Source: Forficula auricularia (taxonomy: Eukaryota > Arthropoda > Insecta > Dermaptera > Forficulidae). From it: DNA of 64,000 nt. Below the pieces are notes generated by a model that made no database searches, had not been told where the DNA came from, and worked only from the letters and a program-made list of their open reading frames with translations. The stretch spans positions 9,023,092-9,087,091 of the forward strand of contig JALMQS010000816.1 in the NCBI GenBank assembly GCA_024734495.1, read 5' to 3'. Each line of letters starts with the position of its first letter. Position 1 is the first letter of the stretch. This document shows positions 24,107 to 34,061 of this stretch, one piece after another. The position numbers and the translations under genes are program-made.

Positions 24107-24278
24107 TCAGTGGCGGGCGGTGACTTTTCAATCAGGGGATGCTGTCCAAAATATAAAACTTCATTTTTTACTTTATTTTTTAATTTTATTTTATTCTTCG
24201 CTCCTTTTTGCAAAATTTATCATTAACTGTATCATAGAATTTGTCGTTATTTTTTTCAAATTTAACATTAGATTTTTT
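24107..24278 (+). mobile_element. CAGTGGCG-ended element, left part
   Basis: CAGTGGCGGGCGGTGACTTT, then CAGGGGATGCTGTCCAAAA, then CTTCGCTCCTTTTTGCAAAA. The same order, inverted, occurs at 50640-50836. Cut at 24278 by the foldback element that follows. Confidence 0.6.
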
Positions 24279-24295
24279 GATTCCGCAACATTTCA

Positions 24296-24465
24296 GCCCC
24301 CGACAAAATATCCCCGACAAAACATCCCCCGACAAAATATCCCCCGACAAAATATCCCCCGACAAAATATCCCCCGACAAAATATCCCCCGACAAAATAT
24401 CCCCCGACAAAATATCCCCAGACAAAATATCCTTCAGACAAAATATCTCATGACAAAATAACCCT
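24296..24465. repeat. 16-bp minisatellite CCCCCGACAAAATATC, about 10 units
   Basis: Ten head-to-tail units, the central six nearly identical and the outer ones diverged, as expected for unequal exchange. Three overlapping frames translate it (PRQNI, PDKIS, GDILS); none is a gene. Confidence 0.95.
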
Positions 24466-24547
24466 TCCCCTCGTGAATCTTATGAGTAATGCAAATCGAC
24501 TCCGGTTCGGTTAATACATATTAACCGAACCTCCGAAAGTTTAGTCC

Positions 24548-24672
24548 GGGCGGGGTGTGTTTCTGGCTCCCATTTTTTTTCTAATCAAACACACATTGAA
24601 AACCGAACCAACCAATCGTCGGGCGGGGTGTGTTTGGGGCTCCCATTTTTTCCTAATCAAACACTACAGACA
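24548..24672. repeat. Two direct repeats of about 70 bp
   Basis: CGGGCGGGGTGTGTTT, then GGCTCCCATTTTTT and CTAATCAAACAC occur twice, starting near 24547 and 24619, inside the foldback element. Confidence 0.8.
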
Positions 24673-25767
24673 GCAGCACTTTCAAACGCCTAATTAGCCG
24701 CCAAAATATGAAAGTCTGTTTATATTATTCAAAACTATGATTATATGCTTCTCACTCAATCTCTTTTGTATTCTCCCTTATACTGGGGAATATTTTGTCA
24801 GAAGGTATTATGTCGGGAGATATTTTGTCCTTGGGATATTTTGTCGGGGGCTGAAATGTCGCGGTACCAGATTTTTTATCAGTTGATATTTAAACAGAGC
24901 GGATAATCTACCACTTCAGCTTCTTCTGGTGATGTTCCAATTAATTTTGTAGTTGAAAACTGGCTTACACGCTCGTAAAAGGCATACCTAATGCAAATTA
25001 AATGAATTAAATCACGCATAAAAATAAATATTTGCTCAGTGTGCTTTAAAATATCTGAAACGCGGAGAAAAATATTTTCCAACTATGCTTTTTTTTCTCT
25101 TTGTGTGTTTAAATTTCCGATCCCCACGATAACCCAAGTTCTTTTGACTGATTAGATTTTGCAATATCTGGTTCAAAAGGCAGAAAATATTTTTTGATTA
25201 TTCTATTGAGATTATAAGAGGATGTTATATATATAATAGTATAGCCATAAATGAACAATTTAAGTTTATCAATCAATCCTAAAGCAGCTCTAGTGTACCG
25301 AGTATTGAAACAGTTTTCACTTTTTTTTATTATTTAATGTTCGGGTGAACAATTCTTTCATTAGAATCTGATCGATGAAAATAACTAAAAAGAGCACGGA
25401 TAGAATGATCTCTCTTTCTTTAGAGCTAACGTGTATTGCCAAATACAAGTTCAGGCCTGTTTCAGACTAGTAGAGATGAATTTCTAAATTTCTATTATCT
25501 GGGGGCACGGCAGTGCTCCAGCCAAGTTCGATTCGAGCCGGGATGTGTGCACTGCCAGACTACCCTTTACAGGAAACAACTCAGGCCATGTTGACGCCTC
25601 TGTAACTTCGTAATGGAAACCTATACATGGCTGAAATTTTTTTCCAGAATACTGGTCCATAAGCTTAACTAAATTACAAAATTTCATATTTCTACTGTTT
25701 ATACCATCCAAGTTACAAGAAGCCAAAGATAGGCTTTTTCGTCACTCACTCACTGACTCACTCATCA

Positions 25768-26340
25768 AAATTCTAGAGTACTTCCGCTAACCCTAGAATG
25801 CTGAAATTTGGCAGGCAGGTAGAGTTTGGGGTACAATTAATGGGAAAATCCAAAAATCGAAACTTTCCCTTCTTCAGGACCTAAAATGAAGGGGTGAAAT
25901 TTATAGACTTAATTAACATATACTAAAAATTCAATGAACCTAGAATGCTGAAATTTGGCATACTGGCATAGCTTGACACATTAATAAAGGAGAAAATTGA
26001 AAAATCGAAACTTTTCCTTCTTCAAGGCCAGAAATGAAGGGGTGAAAGTTATAGGCTTAATTAACGTAAACTAAAAATTCAATGAACCTAGAATGCTGAA
26101 ATTTGGCATACTGGTAAAGCTTGACACATTAATAAAGGACAAAATTGAAAAATCGAAACCTTTCCTTCTTCAGGGCCCGAAATGAAGGGGTTAAATTTAT
26201 AGGATAAATTAACATACAACATGCTGAAATTTGGCCTACTGATAGTTTGGGGTACATTTAAAGGGAAAAATCGAAAAAGTGAAACTTTCACTTCTTCAGG
26301 ACATAAAATGAAGGAGTGAAAATTATAGGCTTAATTTCAA
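25768..26340. repeat. 147-bp tandem array, about four units
   Basis: Each unit has AGAATGCTGAAATTTGGC, then GAAACTTTCCCTTCTTCAG and AAAATGAAGGGGTGAAATTT. Unit starts near 25796, 25943, 26091 and 26220. Two related units are at 53733-54000. Confidence 0.85.
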
Positions 26341-26368
26341 TTTCCATCAACTTACAAAAAGAAGTGAA

Positions 26369-26887
26369 ATCTCAACAAAAACCCATGTGTAAAAAAAAGC
26401 CAAGTTCGATTAATAATAGCCGTTTGCCAAAACAAGTAGTGAGATCTAATGTGCTGCCAAGTTCAACATCATCAATGTATTAAATGGGTCGAGAATATAG
26501 TAACTTCAATAAAAACGCAAGTTTTTCATTTCTCATGTCCAACTATAGTTTTTATTGATTTCACATTTTTAGTTGAAATTATTTTCCTAAAACTTGACTT
26601 ATACGCATTGTGGTGGAGGCCCTATCAAACTATAATAATAATAATTTAATGCGTAAAAGCCAAGTTTTAGGAAAATAATTTCAACTAAAAATGTGAAATC
26701 AATAAAAACTATAGTTGGACATGAGAAATGAAAAACATGCGTTTTTATTGAAGTTACTATATTCTCGACCCATTTAATACATTGATGATGTTGAACTTGG
26801 CAGCACATTAGATCTCACTACTTTTTTGGCAAACGGTTATTATTAATCGAACTTGGCTTTTTTTTACACATGTGTTTTTGTTGAGAT
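26369..26887. repeat. Near-perfect 519-bp palindrome
   Basis: Arms of about 230 bp, for example GTGCTGCCAAGTTCAACATC and its complement, around a spacer near 26605-26650. The frames at 26449-26649 (+) and 26599-26808 (-) are the same peptide read from each arm, so neither is a gene. Confidence 0.92.
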
Positions 26888-26960
26888 TCTAGAAATGTCC
26901 TTTTGCACTCGGACCAAAACGATACTCCAATATTCAATTGGACTTCATTAAAGCAAACAA

Positions 26961-27919
26961 TTTTCCCCAAACATCATCTTTCACTATTAATTTTTTTTAA
27001 TGGAATTTATAGATTTAAATAAAAGTCATGGGACCAGTAAATGTAAATTAATTCACTTTTTATCTCGTAAAATCAAAGTATTTTCCACAAGATAGCTGAA
27101 GTGATTAAAATAGGAAATCTGGAATTTTTTCATATACTTAACGTAAAAAGCTCCGTAAATTTTAAATTTTATTGAAAAGTTTATATTATTATTTTTTCAT
27201 TTTATTTATTTATTATTATTTTTTTGTAGGTATCAGAATCCGCACAGACATAAAAAGATGCTGAGAATTATTATTTTTTCACATTTTGGACAACTTTAGA
27301 CACGAATTAAAAAAAAAATGAAAATTGAATTTTTCGAATGAATTGAATAATCTAGCTCCCTGTGAATTAAAAAAAATAAAATATTTTTTAAATATCCTCA
27401 AATAAGTTTTGCCATAAGTTAAAAAAAATTTACTAGGTAGGTAGGTACTATCCGAGAACTTTTGTCCCTAACTTTTCAATTTATTATTGGTACCACATTA
27501 AGAGGCAATTGTCAAATGGATAATGATGTTATTAAGCCAAAACGTCTATCGACCATTAAGGGAGAGAGTTCGCTTATCATTAGATGGGTTTCCCTCTAAG
27601 GATTCTAGCCAATTGATCATATCTAGCCCTTGAGCCCAAAGAGACTCTCCCCCTCTATTCTATCTACAAAACTGTTTATGACTTTCTAAGAAAATTTATA
27701 TTAAAGTTTTAATGGATCTATTTCTGACCTTATTACTATTTTTTTTTTAAAGCAACATAAATATTAATTATCTATTACTTCCTACTTTTTTCTATTTTTA
27801 TTAATTTATTTATTTTTGCTATGAGATTTATACCATGAATTGTCATTGTTCATAATATAATCAAACATTTTTTTTTCATTTCGGCTACATAATGTTTCAT
27901 AATATAATTTTAGTGTTAT
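26961..27919. other. AT-rich stretch without recognised gene
   Basis: Nothing with supported identity. Confidence 0.45.
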
Positions 27920-27927
27920 AATGGCCC

Positions 27928-28335
27928 CGAGGGGTGATCCACGATTGGAAGTAAGTGTACACCTCTTTGGAAGTATTTTTGAAGTACTTGGAAACATTTG
28001 AAAGTACTTGGAAATATTTGGAATTACTTGGAAATATTTGGAAGTACTTGGAAACATTTAAAAGTACTTGGAAATATTTGGAAGCACCTGGAAATATTTG
28101 GAAGTACTTGGAAATATTCGGAAGTACTTGGAAATATTTGGAAGTACTTGGAAATATTTGCATTATTACTTGGGAATATTTGGAAGTACTTGGAAACATT
28201 TGAAAGTACTTGGAAATATTTGGAAGCACTTGGAAATATTTGGAAATACTTAGAAATATTCGGAAGTAATTGGAAATATTTGGAAGTACAAGTGGAAGTA
28301 GGTGCACAGCATATTAGCTCGCGGGTCACCCCTCG
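27928..28335. mobile_element. hAT-like MITE, 408 bp, with an expanded minisatellite core
   Basis: Inverted ends CGAGGGGTGATCCACGATTG and GCGGGTCACCCCTCG; flanks repeat AATGGCCC at 27920-27927 and 28336-28343. Same end sequence and 8-bp duplication length as the 155-bp element at 9310-9464. The extra length is the array at 27968-28290. Confidence 0.85.
27968..28290. repeat. 20-bp minisatellite GGAAGTACTTGGAAATATTT, about 16 units
   Basis: Sixteen units, some with ACATTTGAAAGT variants, giving higher-order pairs of 40 bp. Six overlapping open frames on both strands are translations of it (KYLEVLGNIW and similar). Not a protein gene. Confidence 0.95.
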
Positions 28336-28832
28336 AATGGCCCTATTATAGCATTGTTTTGTGAGTTTTTGTTATTTTGTGCAGTGAAACGGCTGATACT
28401 TGACCTTTATTTATTTATTTGTTCAAGGATCAGCCATCTAATACGGAGTGGTTGCGTCCCGATTTTTTTTTTAAATAAGTTAAAAATATATCTTTGAATA
28501 ATTAAACTTCTAAGTGCCAAATTAATTGGGAACATTAGTTGATGATATTTGTCTTTTCTCGATCAATTTTCATTATTAAAAAAACATTTTATACACATTT
28601 TTGGGTCCAGGGTTTCTTTGAGTGATAATTAATTTTGCACAACTAATAATTCCACCCGAAACTCCACCCACCAGGGAAACCAGCCTGAAATTCAACAAAA
28701 ATACAGCATATAAAATATCTCCTGGTTGGTAGAGAACAAAAAATACTCTTCCAAGCAAATGATAAAATCCATATTCTATTTAAATATTCATTTTTATAGT
28801 TTTTTTTCTTTTTCTTTTTTTTTTTTACTTAG
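28336..28832. other. AT-rich stretch without recognised gene
   Basis: A - strand frame at 28576-28758 has no family similarity. Confidence 0.4.
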
Positions 28833-29140
28833 GGAAAGTGGTGTAGGTTTTAGGTGAAACATGATATTAATTAATAAAGTAAAGGGTGTGTAGTTTCACA
28901 GTGAATGAAATAAAACTCAAAGAGGTTTATACAAACTCAATATATTTCGGATTATTAGTCCATCATCAGGAGTTTACAGATTACAAACAATTTTTAAGAT
29001 TACAGTTTACAGATTAAAAATTGTTTGTAATCTGTAAACTCCTGATGATGACTAATAATCCGAAATATATTGAGTTTGCATAAACCTCTTTGAGTTTTAT
29101 TTCATTCACTGTGAAACTACAAACCCTTTATTAATTCATT
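28833..29140. mobile_element. Foldback element with two divergent hammerhead-like motifs
   Basis: Leading CTTAGGGAAAGTGGTGTAGG and TTTTAGGTGAAACAT, then arms starting GTGTAGTTTCACAGTGAATG mirrored at the right, with AATTGTTTGTAATCTG at the centre. The - strand motif (28988-28934) and + strand motif (29033-29080) read AAACTC, CTGATGA, stem II, GAA, ATATAT, T, GAGTTT. The + copy has lost one G of stem II. The left arm is almost identical to 5965-6070. Confidence 0.8.
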
Positions 29141-29763
29141 TTTATAGTGTTGAAATTTTAATTTTTATGTCTTATTTCGTTATAACTACATTTATGATAA
29201 TCTTGTATCTCAATCGATCTCACTGCATGATAGTTCTTTTATAATCATATTAAATTAATTTTAAATTAACTGATATTATTATGAATAATTTTCAGTTGAT
29301 TTTATTATATATCTTATTATTGAGCAGAAATTTTTTACCGGATGGGGCTTTAGACATTTTTTCTTTTTTTCTTATATTTTCTGAATTTTTTTTATCACTT
29401 TTAATAAGCTTTTCCCAGCGATAATATAGAATAGAAAAAATATATTATTTTTTCTTTCTCGTAATGTTGTTAATAGATTTTAATTAATTTAATGAGTTTT
29501 TTTGGCATTACGTTTTTATTTTATATGAAAATTTTACCAACTAGAGGATTAAACTCTTGAATCCCCATGGGCGCAACCTTGTTATATTAAATATATAAAA
29601 GGTAATTTTATACCTTCAAATGATACCTGATACATTTTCCTCCCATTTGACATTTATTACCAGAGTTCACCCATGACCGATCGACCTCTGAAATGGAAAT
29701 CAGGGCGGAAACTTCACTAGAGCAACTAGCTCTTTCCAAAACAAACAAAAAATAAACTGCAAC

Positions 29764-30250
29764 GGATCGTTGCTAAACTTTATTCAAATTCATTTGAAAT
29801 ATTAATATGTTTATTCCTTTATTATTAATCAGATATTACTTGCAATTTGCAGTTCATGTTGACTTTAATTCAAAAATAATGATCGATTCTCATTTAATAC
29901 TCGAGGAATAACCATTCTACATTGGATTTTTGACGTTTCGGTTATTATTAGTAACCATTGCTGAAGACATGAAGGAATCGACTTAAAATAAAAAATAATG
30001 ATCGATTCTCATCTAATACTTGAGGAATAACAATTTTACATTAGGTTTTTGACGTTTCGATTATTATTGGTAACAGTGCTGAAAACATGGAGGAATAAAC
30101 TTAAAATAAAAAATAACGATCGATTCTTATCTAATACTAGAGTTATTCCTATAATAACCTTTATTGCATTCCATTTTTGATGTTTTGACTATTAATGGCA
30201 ACCTCTACTGAAACATGGAAGAATCGACTTAAAATCAAAAAGACTAAATT
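29764..30250. repeat. 120-bp tandem array carrying a decayed hammerhead-like motif
   Basis: Three units starting near 29874, 29994 and 30114: AAATAATGATCGATTCTCAT, then GAGGAATAAC.ATT, then TTTTTGACGTTTCG. On the - strand each reads a stem (GGTTA/TAACC in unit 1), GAA, ACGT, C, but CTGANGA is broken. The left flank and units recur in reverse at 11376-12070. Confidence 0.75.
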
Positions 30251-30414
30251 CTTTTTTGGTAAAACACTCAAGCTTGACGGCGTCATCGCACAAGCCGATT
30301 ATAATAATTATACAATCTATTTACTAAATATAATGACTGAAAACATTTTGGAGTAGAGAATAAAGAACTGAGCAAAGAGGCGAAAAATGCTTTAATTAAT
30401 AGTTACTCTAATGC

Positions 30415-30520
30415 ATAGATTCTCAAAGTGGGCAGTACCGCCCCCGAGGGGGATCAGAAGCATTTGGGGGACCGTCAGGTGGTCTAGGGGTCGGTGGCTC
30501 CTTACACAAGAAATAAATAA
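30415..30520 (+). mobile_element. hAT-like terminus
   Basis: CATAGATTCTCAAAGTGGGC followed by AGTACCGCCCCCGAGGGGG is a familiar hAT end. The opposite terminus was not found, so the element is truncated or its right end has decayed. Confidence 0.45.
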
Positions 30521-31575
30521 TATATATTTTAAAATTAATAGTGATTATGATTAAAATTAATAATACGATTGGATAACTATTTAAAATTTAAATTCTGCAT
30601 TTTAGTATGATAGATAGGTAAGTTGAGTCAAATTAAATCTTTTATTTTTTTGTTAAATTGAAGGGTTGTTTTTGTCACAAATATAATAAAACAATAATTT
30701 CACTAACTATTTGAATTATTTAATTGATAAACTTTTATTTTGTGAATATTGTTATTAATTTTTATTTTTTTTATAACTTTATTTTCATATTAACATTAAT
30801 ATTTTTCATAAAATTTTTTTATTTTCTCCATCTGTTCAATTATTCAATGATCAAGCCTGGAGCAAGGTATAGACGTCATGTCTCATTTACGCGAGATATT
30901 TTACTAATAACTATTTAATAAAATATATTACTAGCTAGAATGCCCTGACAGTCGGGCACACAGACAGACCAAAAACTTTTTAATCTGTTTGATGACTGGC
31001 CTGATATGTTTGCTAACAAGGAATATTGATAAAATGACAAATATGCAAAGAAGTTAATTTATTATTTATTTATTTATTATTTGAGCCCTAAGGAAGTTAG
31101 CAAAGTTGACGAAACGATGGCAAAAAATAAAAATTATTTGCATAAGCTATTGTCCTTATTTCCCTATAACAACTTTATTAATTTAATCGATGGACATAAA
31201 TAATCAAAATAAAGAGACAATATTCAATTTATCTTTCAGATCGGTATCTGATGTGTTTTCAAGTATCTACCTACATATAGGTAAATCTCAATGTTTTAAG
31301 AAATTTTATGACTTTATATTGGGCCACGGGTTGGACACCCCAGGTTTAAATCGAACGGGATTAAAGAAGGATATGAGGAATGATCATTTATTTTTTAAAA
31401 GGGTCACGGATATAATAATCCCTGACTATCCATTATCTATTGACATGCAAGTTCGTGCAAAGATCTAAAAGACAAGTCCTGAAAAGTTTTAGTCGAGGAG
31501 AAAAATTATCAATTAATTGTGATTGTTCTAGAAAAGCCCAATTCTACTCTTCTTGTACTAGAATGATATACCTAA
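30521..31575. other. AT-rich stretch with hAT-like debris
   Basis: GGGCCACGGGTTGGACACCC at 31321-31340 is a typical hAT-terminus sequence without a partner. The 92-residue frame at 31190-31468 runs into it and is not a recognised protein. Confidence 0.4.
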
Positions 31576-31583
31576 CTATAGAC

Positions 31584-31862
31584 CAGGCGCGGATCCAGAC
31601 CTCTGTTTGGGGGGGGGGGGGGGGGCGGTCGCCGGTATATAAGTTCTACTTTTGATCTCGGAAGTGTGCCGCGATCGATCAATTGTCCAAGCGGGGGGGG
31701 GGTCAGAGACGCCCCCCCCCCCACATAGAACTTTATTTTCTTCAATTTTAAAATTTAATGTTATAAAAAAAAAATTAAATATAACATATAAAAAATGTTG
31801 ATCTCCAATGCTTTGGGGGGGCGGTCGCCCCCATCGCCCCCCCCCCCCTGGATCCGCGCATG
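31584..31862. mobile_element. hAT-like MITE, 279 bp, with homopolymer G/C tracts
   Basis: Inverted ends CAGGCGCGGATCCAG and CTGGATCCGCGCATG; the flanks repeat CTATAGAC at 31576-31583 and 31863-31870. Runs of G and C up to 17 lie just inside both ends, on mirrored strands. Confidence 0.82.
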
Positions 31863-31870
31863 CTATAGAC

Positions 31871-32940
31871 TTGGCTGTGTCGTAGCATATAAATTACTGA
31901 AATAATAGAAAATTTTAGAAAATTAAAATATGGGAAGAAGAAGATTTTTTAAATATTCGAAACTTCATTATTTTTTTATCTTATTAGTTGAGCTTATAAT
32001 TTTGCTTTTAGTGAATCTTATTTTTGAAAAAAGCTTCACGTATAGTACAAATATACATTCATATTTCGAAAAAGGGAATAAATATATCTCTACATTTAAA
32101 TCTCCATGTTTTAAGGAAGTTTATGGTTTCATGTTGGGCCACACACATTGCACTGCTGGGCCGAATGGGGCCCGCGGGCCACGGGTTGTATAGACCTGGT
32201 CTAGAGTCATTCCATGTCATTTCACCCGATCATGACACCCACCCCTTCAGATTTTGTTGAAACTTGGCATAAATGATTCTTTACTCGTATAAACCACAAT
32301 AAAAAGTCTCAGAAATAATAGAATGCTCAAATTTGTTTTAAAATACTCTTTTTCGACACTTTTAATTTATAACCTTCAAACCTTCAAAACCCTGGTTACA
32401 CCTACGTCTACTCCTCCACCCTTTAGCTTGATCAATTTTCCCTTCTTTTCGGTAATTCATGGGTATTTCAAGATCCATAAGGGCTGCATCATCCATTAAG
32501 AAAAAAAAATTATTAACTTTTATAAAGAAAAATTCGCATATTGGCAAGATATAATCTAAAAAATTTTATTCTTTTGAGAGACTTTAAAGAAAGATAAAAT
32601 CAAAAAACGTGTTATGCCAAAAGCAGTTAAGGATAAAATAACGAGGATCAGAAAAAAATTAAATTAAATATTAAAAGAAAAGTTCTAACGACAACTTTTA
32701 CCTTAAGTTTAAGAGATTTAATTAGTTTTTCTCAATTTATTAAGGTAATTTAAAATCTGATAGTCCAACAAAGGGCATTATTAGATTCTTAAGATTAAAA
32801 AAAGATATGTAGGTACTAATGAAATGAAAAAATTTCATTTCTATTTGTCAAAAGTGGATGGAACCAAGCTTCAACAGTACACACACCTGTTGGTCCTTGA
32901 TCCATACTCCGTTTTTAATTTTAATTTAAAATTTAAAATA
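31871..32940. other. AT-rich stretch with a hAT-like end near 32130-32205
   Basis: TGGGGCCCGCGGGCCACGGG at 32166-32185 is a hAT-terminal sequence. The frames at 31930-32193 and 32024-32260 cover it and are not genes. No other feature. Confidence 0.4.
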
Positions 32941-32944
32941 TAAA

Positions 32945-33125
32945 ATATTAGGTAGGTTTCACATAATAAAAGGTCAGATGCTTGTTTAACACGACTCTAT
33001 ATATATTTCGGGGTATAAGCCCATCTTCAGGAGTTCACAAAGGACAGATGGGCTTATACTCCGAAATATATATAGAGTCGTGCTAAACAAGCATCTAATC
33101 TTTTATTTATATGAAACCTACCTAG
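32945..33125. mobile_element. Foldback element with a hammerhead-like motif, ATATATAT stem III
   Basis: Arms: GGTAGGTTTCA, AGATGCTTGTTTAACACGAC and TATATATATTTCGG mirrored at the right. The - strand copy (33043-32990) reads GAACTC, CTGAAGA, T, stem GGG/CCC, GAA, ATATATAT, A, GAGTCG; four stem I pairs form. In the + arm CTGAAGA is cut to CAGA, so it is inactive. Confidence 0.7.
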
Positions 33126-33214
33126 AATTTTATAAATTATGTTGATTAATGTCCATTATAATTAGTAGATTAAAAATTCAGTTTATTGGACAAAGTTTTT
33201 TTTATTGAAGTTCT

Positions 33215-33262
33215 TCTTCAATTTTTGTACAACGTTTCGTCTCTCTCGAGACTTTTTCAAGT
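33215..33262 (-). ncRNA. Hammerhead-like relic with perfect stems but TTGAAAA core
   Basis: On the - strand: GTAC, TTGAAAA, A, GTCTC with GAGA loop and GAGAC, GAA, ACGT, T, GTAC. Stem I and stem II are perfect, but the first core block has two changes at invariant positions. A TTGAAAA block also occurs in the foldback at 48265-48545. Confidence 0.4.
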
Positions 33263-33439
33263 ACTCAATTGGTTAGAACAACATTGGTTGAAATAAAGAT
33301 AAAAAAATAACTGAGACATAGTAGAATTTTTTCTTTCTAGATTGATACCATAAAACAATATAAGTATAGATGTATTTGACAGGTCATAGATATAAAGAGA
33401 TAAAGATAGGTCATATATAAACATAGATAAAATCATAGT

Positions 33440-33532
33440 ATATTATTTAAATTGAATTGGCTAAGGGGCCAGTAAAGGGAAAATATTTATTTTCCCCTTA
33501 CTGGCCCCTTAGCTAATTCAATTAAATAAAAT
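33440..33532. repeat. Short palindrome
   Basis: TGGCTAAGGGGCCAGTAAAG mirrored by CTTACTGGCCCCTTAGCTA, extending outwards through AATTGAATT. Confidence 0.85.
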
Positions 33533-33604
33533 AGGCCACCAAACACGGTTCTTTTTAAATAGTATATTATATTTGAAATTTTCAAAACTTTTCTTTACTT
33601 TATA

Positions 33605-34061
33605 CTCATTTGAAAAATTATATTCTTAATACGTTTTTAAGGGTTTAGCTTACTATTAAACTCATAATATCGTTTCAATTGTTATGTTTATAGGTTTATT
33701 AGCTTAGGACAATATAAATTCAATAATACAAATACAATTTCAATATTTTGTGAATCCTCCCTTTCAAGCAATCACATTTTGTATGCGCTCCGGCATGCTG
33801 GCAATGCATTTTTTAGCTATTTCTTATAGTGTAGGTGTATTGTGCCATGCTTTAAAAATATTTTCTATTAAGTACCTTTTGTTAGTAATTATTTTATCTT
33901 TGCAAATTTCTTTTTTTAGGGCCTCCCATACATTTTCGATCGGGTTGAGGTCTGGCGAGTTGCCAGGCCAGTCCATATTAGACTAGATTTTTTGAAAAGT
34001 TTGAATAAAATAAATTTACTTGATAAAAATCATTTGAGTATAATAATTTGGTAACCCACTG
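33605..34061 (-). mobile_element. Internally deleted Tc1-like element
   Basis: The right end CAAATTATTATACTCAAATG with CAGTGGGTTAC (read on the - strand from 34061) abuts a TA, as Tc1 insertions do. It lies only 85 bp from the C-terminal transposase relic, so most of the element is deleted. A weak inverted partner near 33605-33632 may be the left end; that boundary is uncertain. Confidence 0.6.
33740..33976 (-). pseudogene. Tc1/mariner transposase, C-terminal pseudogene fragment
   Basis: The - strand reads MDWPGNSPDLNPIENVWEAL, then KKEICKDK, an intact AWHNTPTL, stop, EIAKKCIASMPERIQNVIA, stop, KGGFTKY, stop. SPDLNPIENVW carries the last acidic residue of the Tc1-type catalytic triad, and SMPERIQ..I..KGG..KY is the usual C-terminus. 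Two in-frame stops and the lack of the N-terminal two thirds make it a pseudogene. A + strand frame of 78 residues over the same bases is its shadow. Confidence 0.9.

Larger units (their letters stand above)
24279..24868. mobile_element. Foldback transposon with 9-bp target duplication and internal minisatellite
   Basis: Inverted ends: CCGCAACATTTCAGCCCCCG at the left and its near-complement ending GCGGTACC at the right, continuing through GACAAAATATCC. The flanks repeat AGATTTTTT at 24270-24278 and 24869-24877. The left arm has expanded into a 16-bp tandem array. A second duplication (CGGGCGGGGTGTGTTT..) lies inside. A 9-bp duplication suggests a Mutator-type mechanism; this is inference. 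Confidence 0.72.
25500..26888. mobile_element. 1.39-kb composite insertion with a visible empty site elsewhere
   Basis: Flanking sequence 25387-25499 and 26888-26960 is continuous in a paralogous repeat at 36676-36870, where TTCTATTATTCTAGGAATGG is uninterrupted. The insert begins GGGGGCACGGCAGTGCTCC, contains a 147-bp tandem array (25768-26340) and ends with a 519-bp palindrome (26369-26887). No duplication of the target is seen. A relative of the left part is at 53420-54000. Confidence 0.75.

Noticed and set aside
24186..24461. Open frames of 70-119 residues with repeated PRQNI, PDKIS or GDILS
   Set aside because: Translations of the 16-bp minisatellite in three frames and two strands; no gene signals.
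24296..24465. CRISPR-like regular repeat
   Set aside because: Units are head-to-tail with no unique spacers, in a eukaryotic genome.
26449..26808. Two nearly identical small proteins on opposite strands
   Set aside because: They are the two arms of one palindrome.
27806..28351. Six open frames up to 136 residues with KYFQV or KYLEVLGN repeats
   Set aside because: They are the 20-bp minisatellite read on both strands, inside a MITE.
33750..33986. 78-residue + strand frame
   Set aside because: Shadow of the Tc1-like transposase relic on the - strand.
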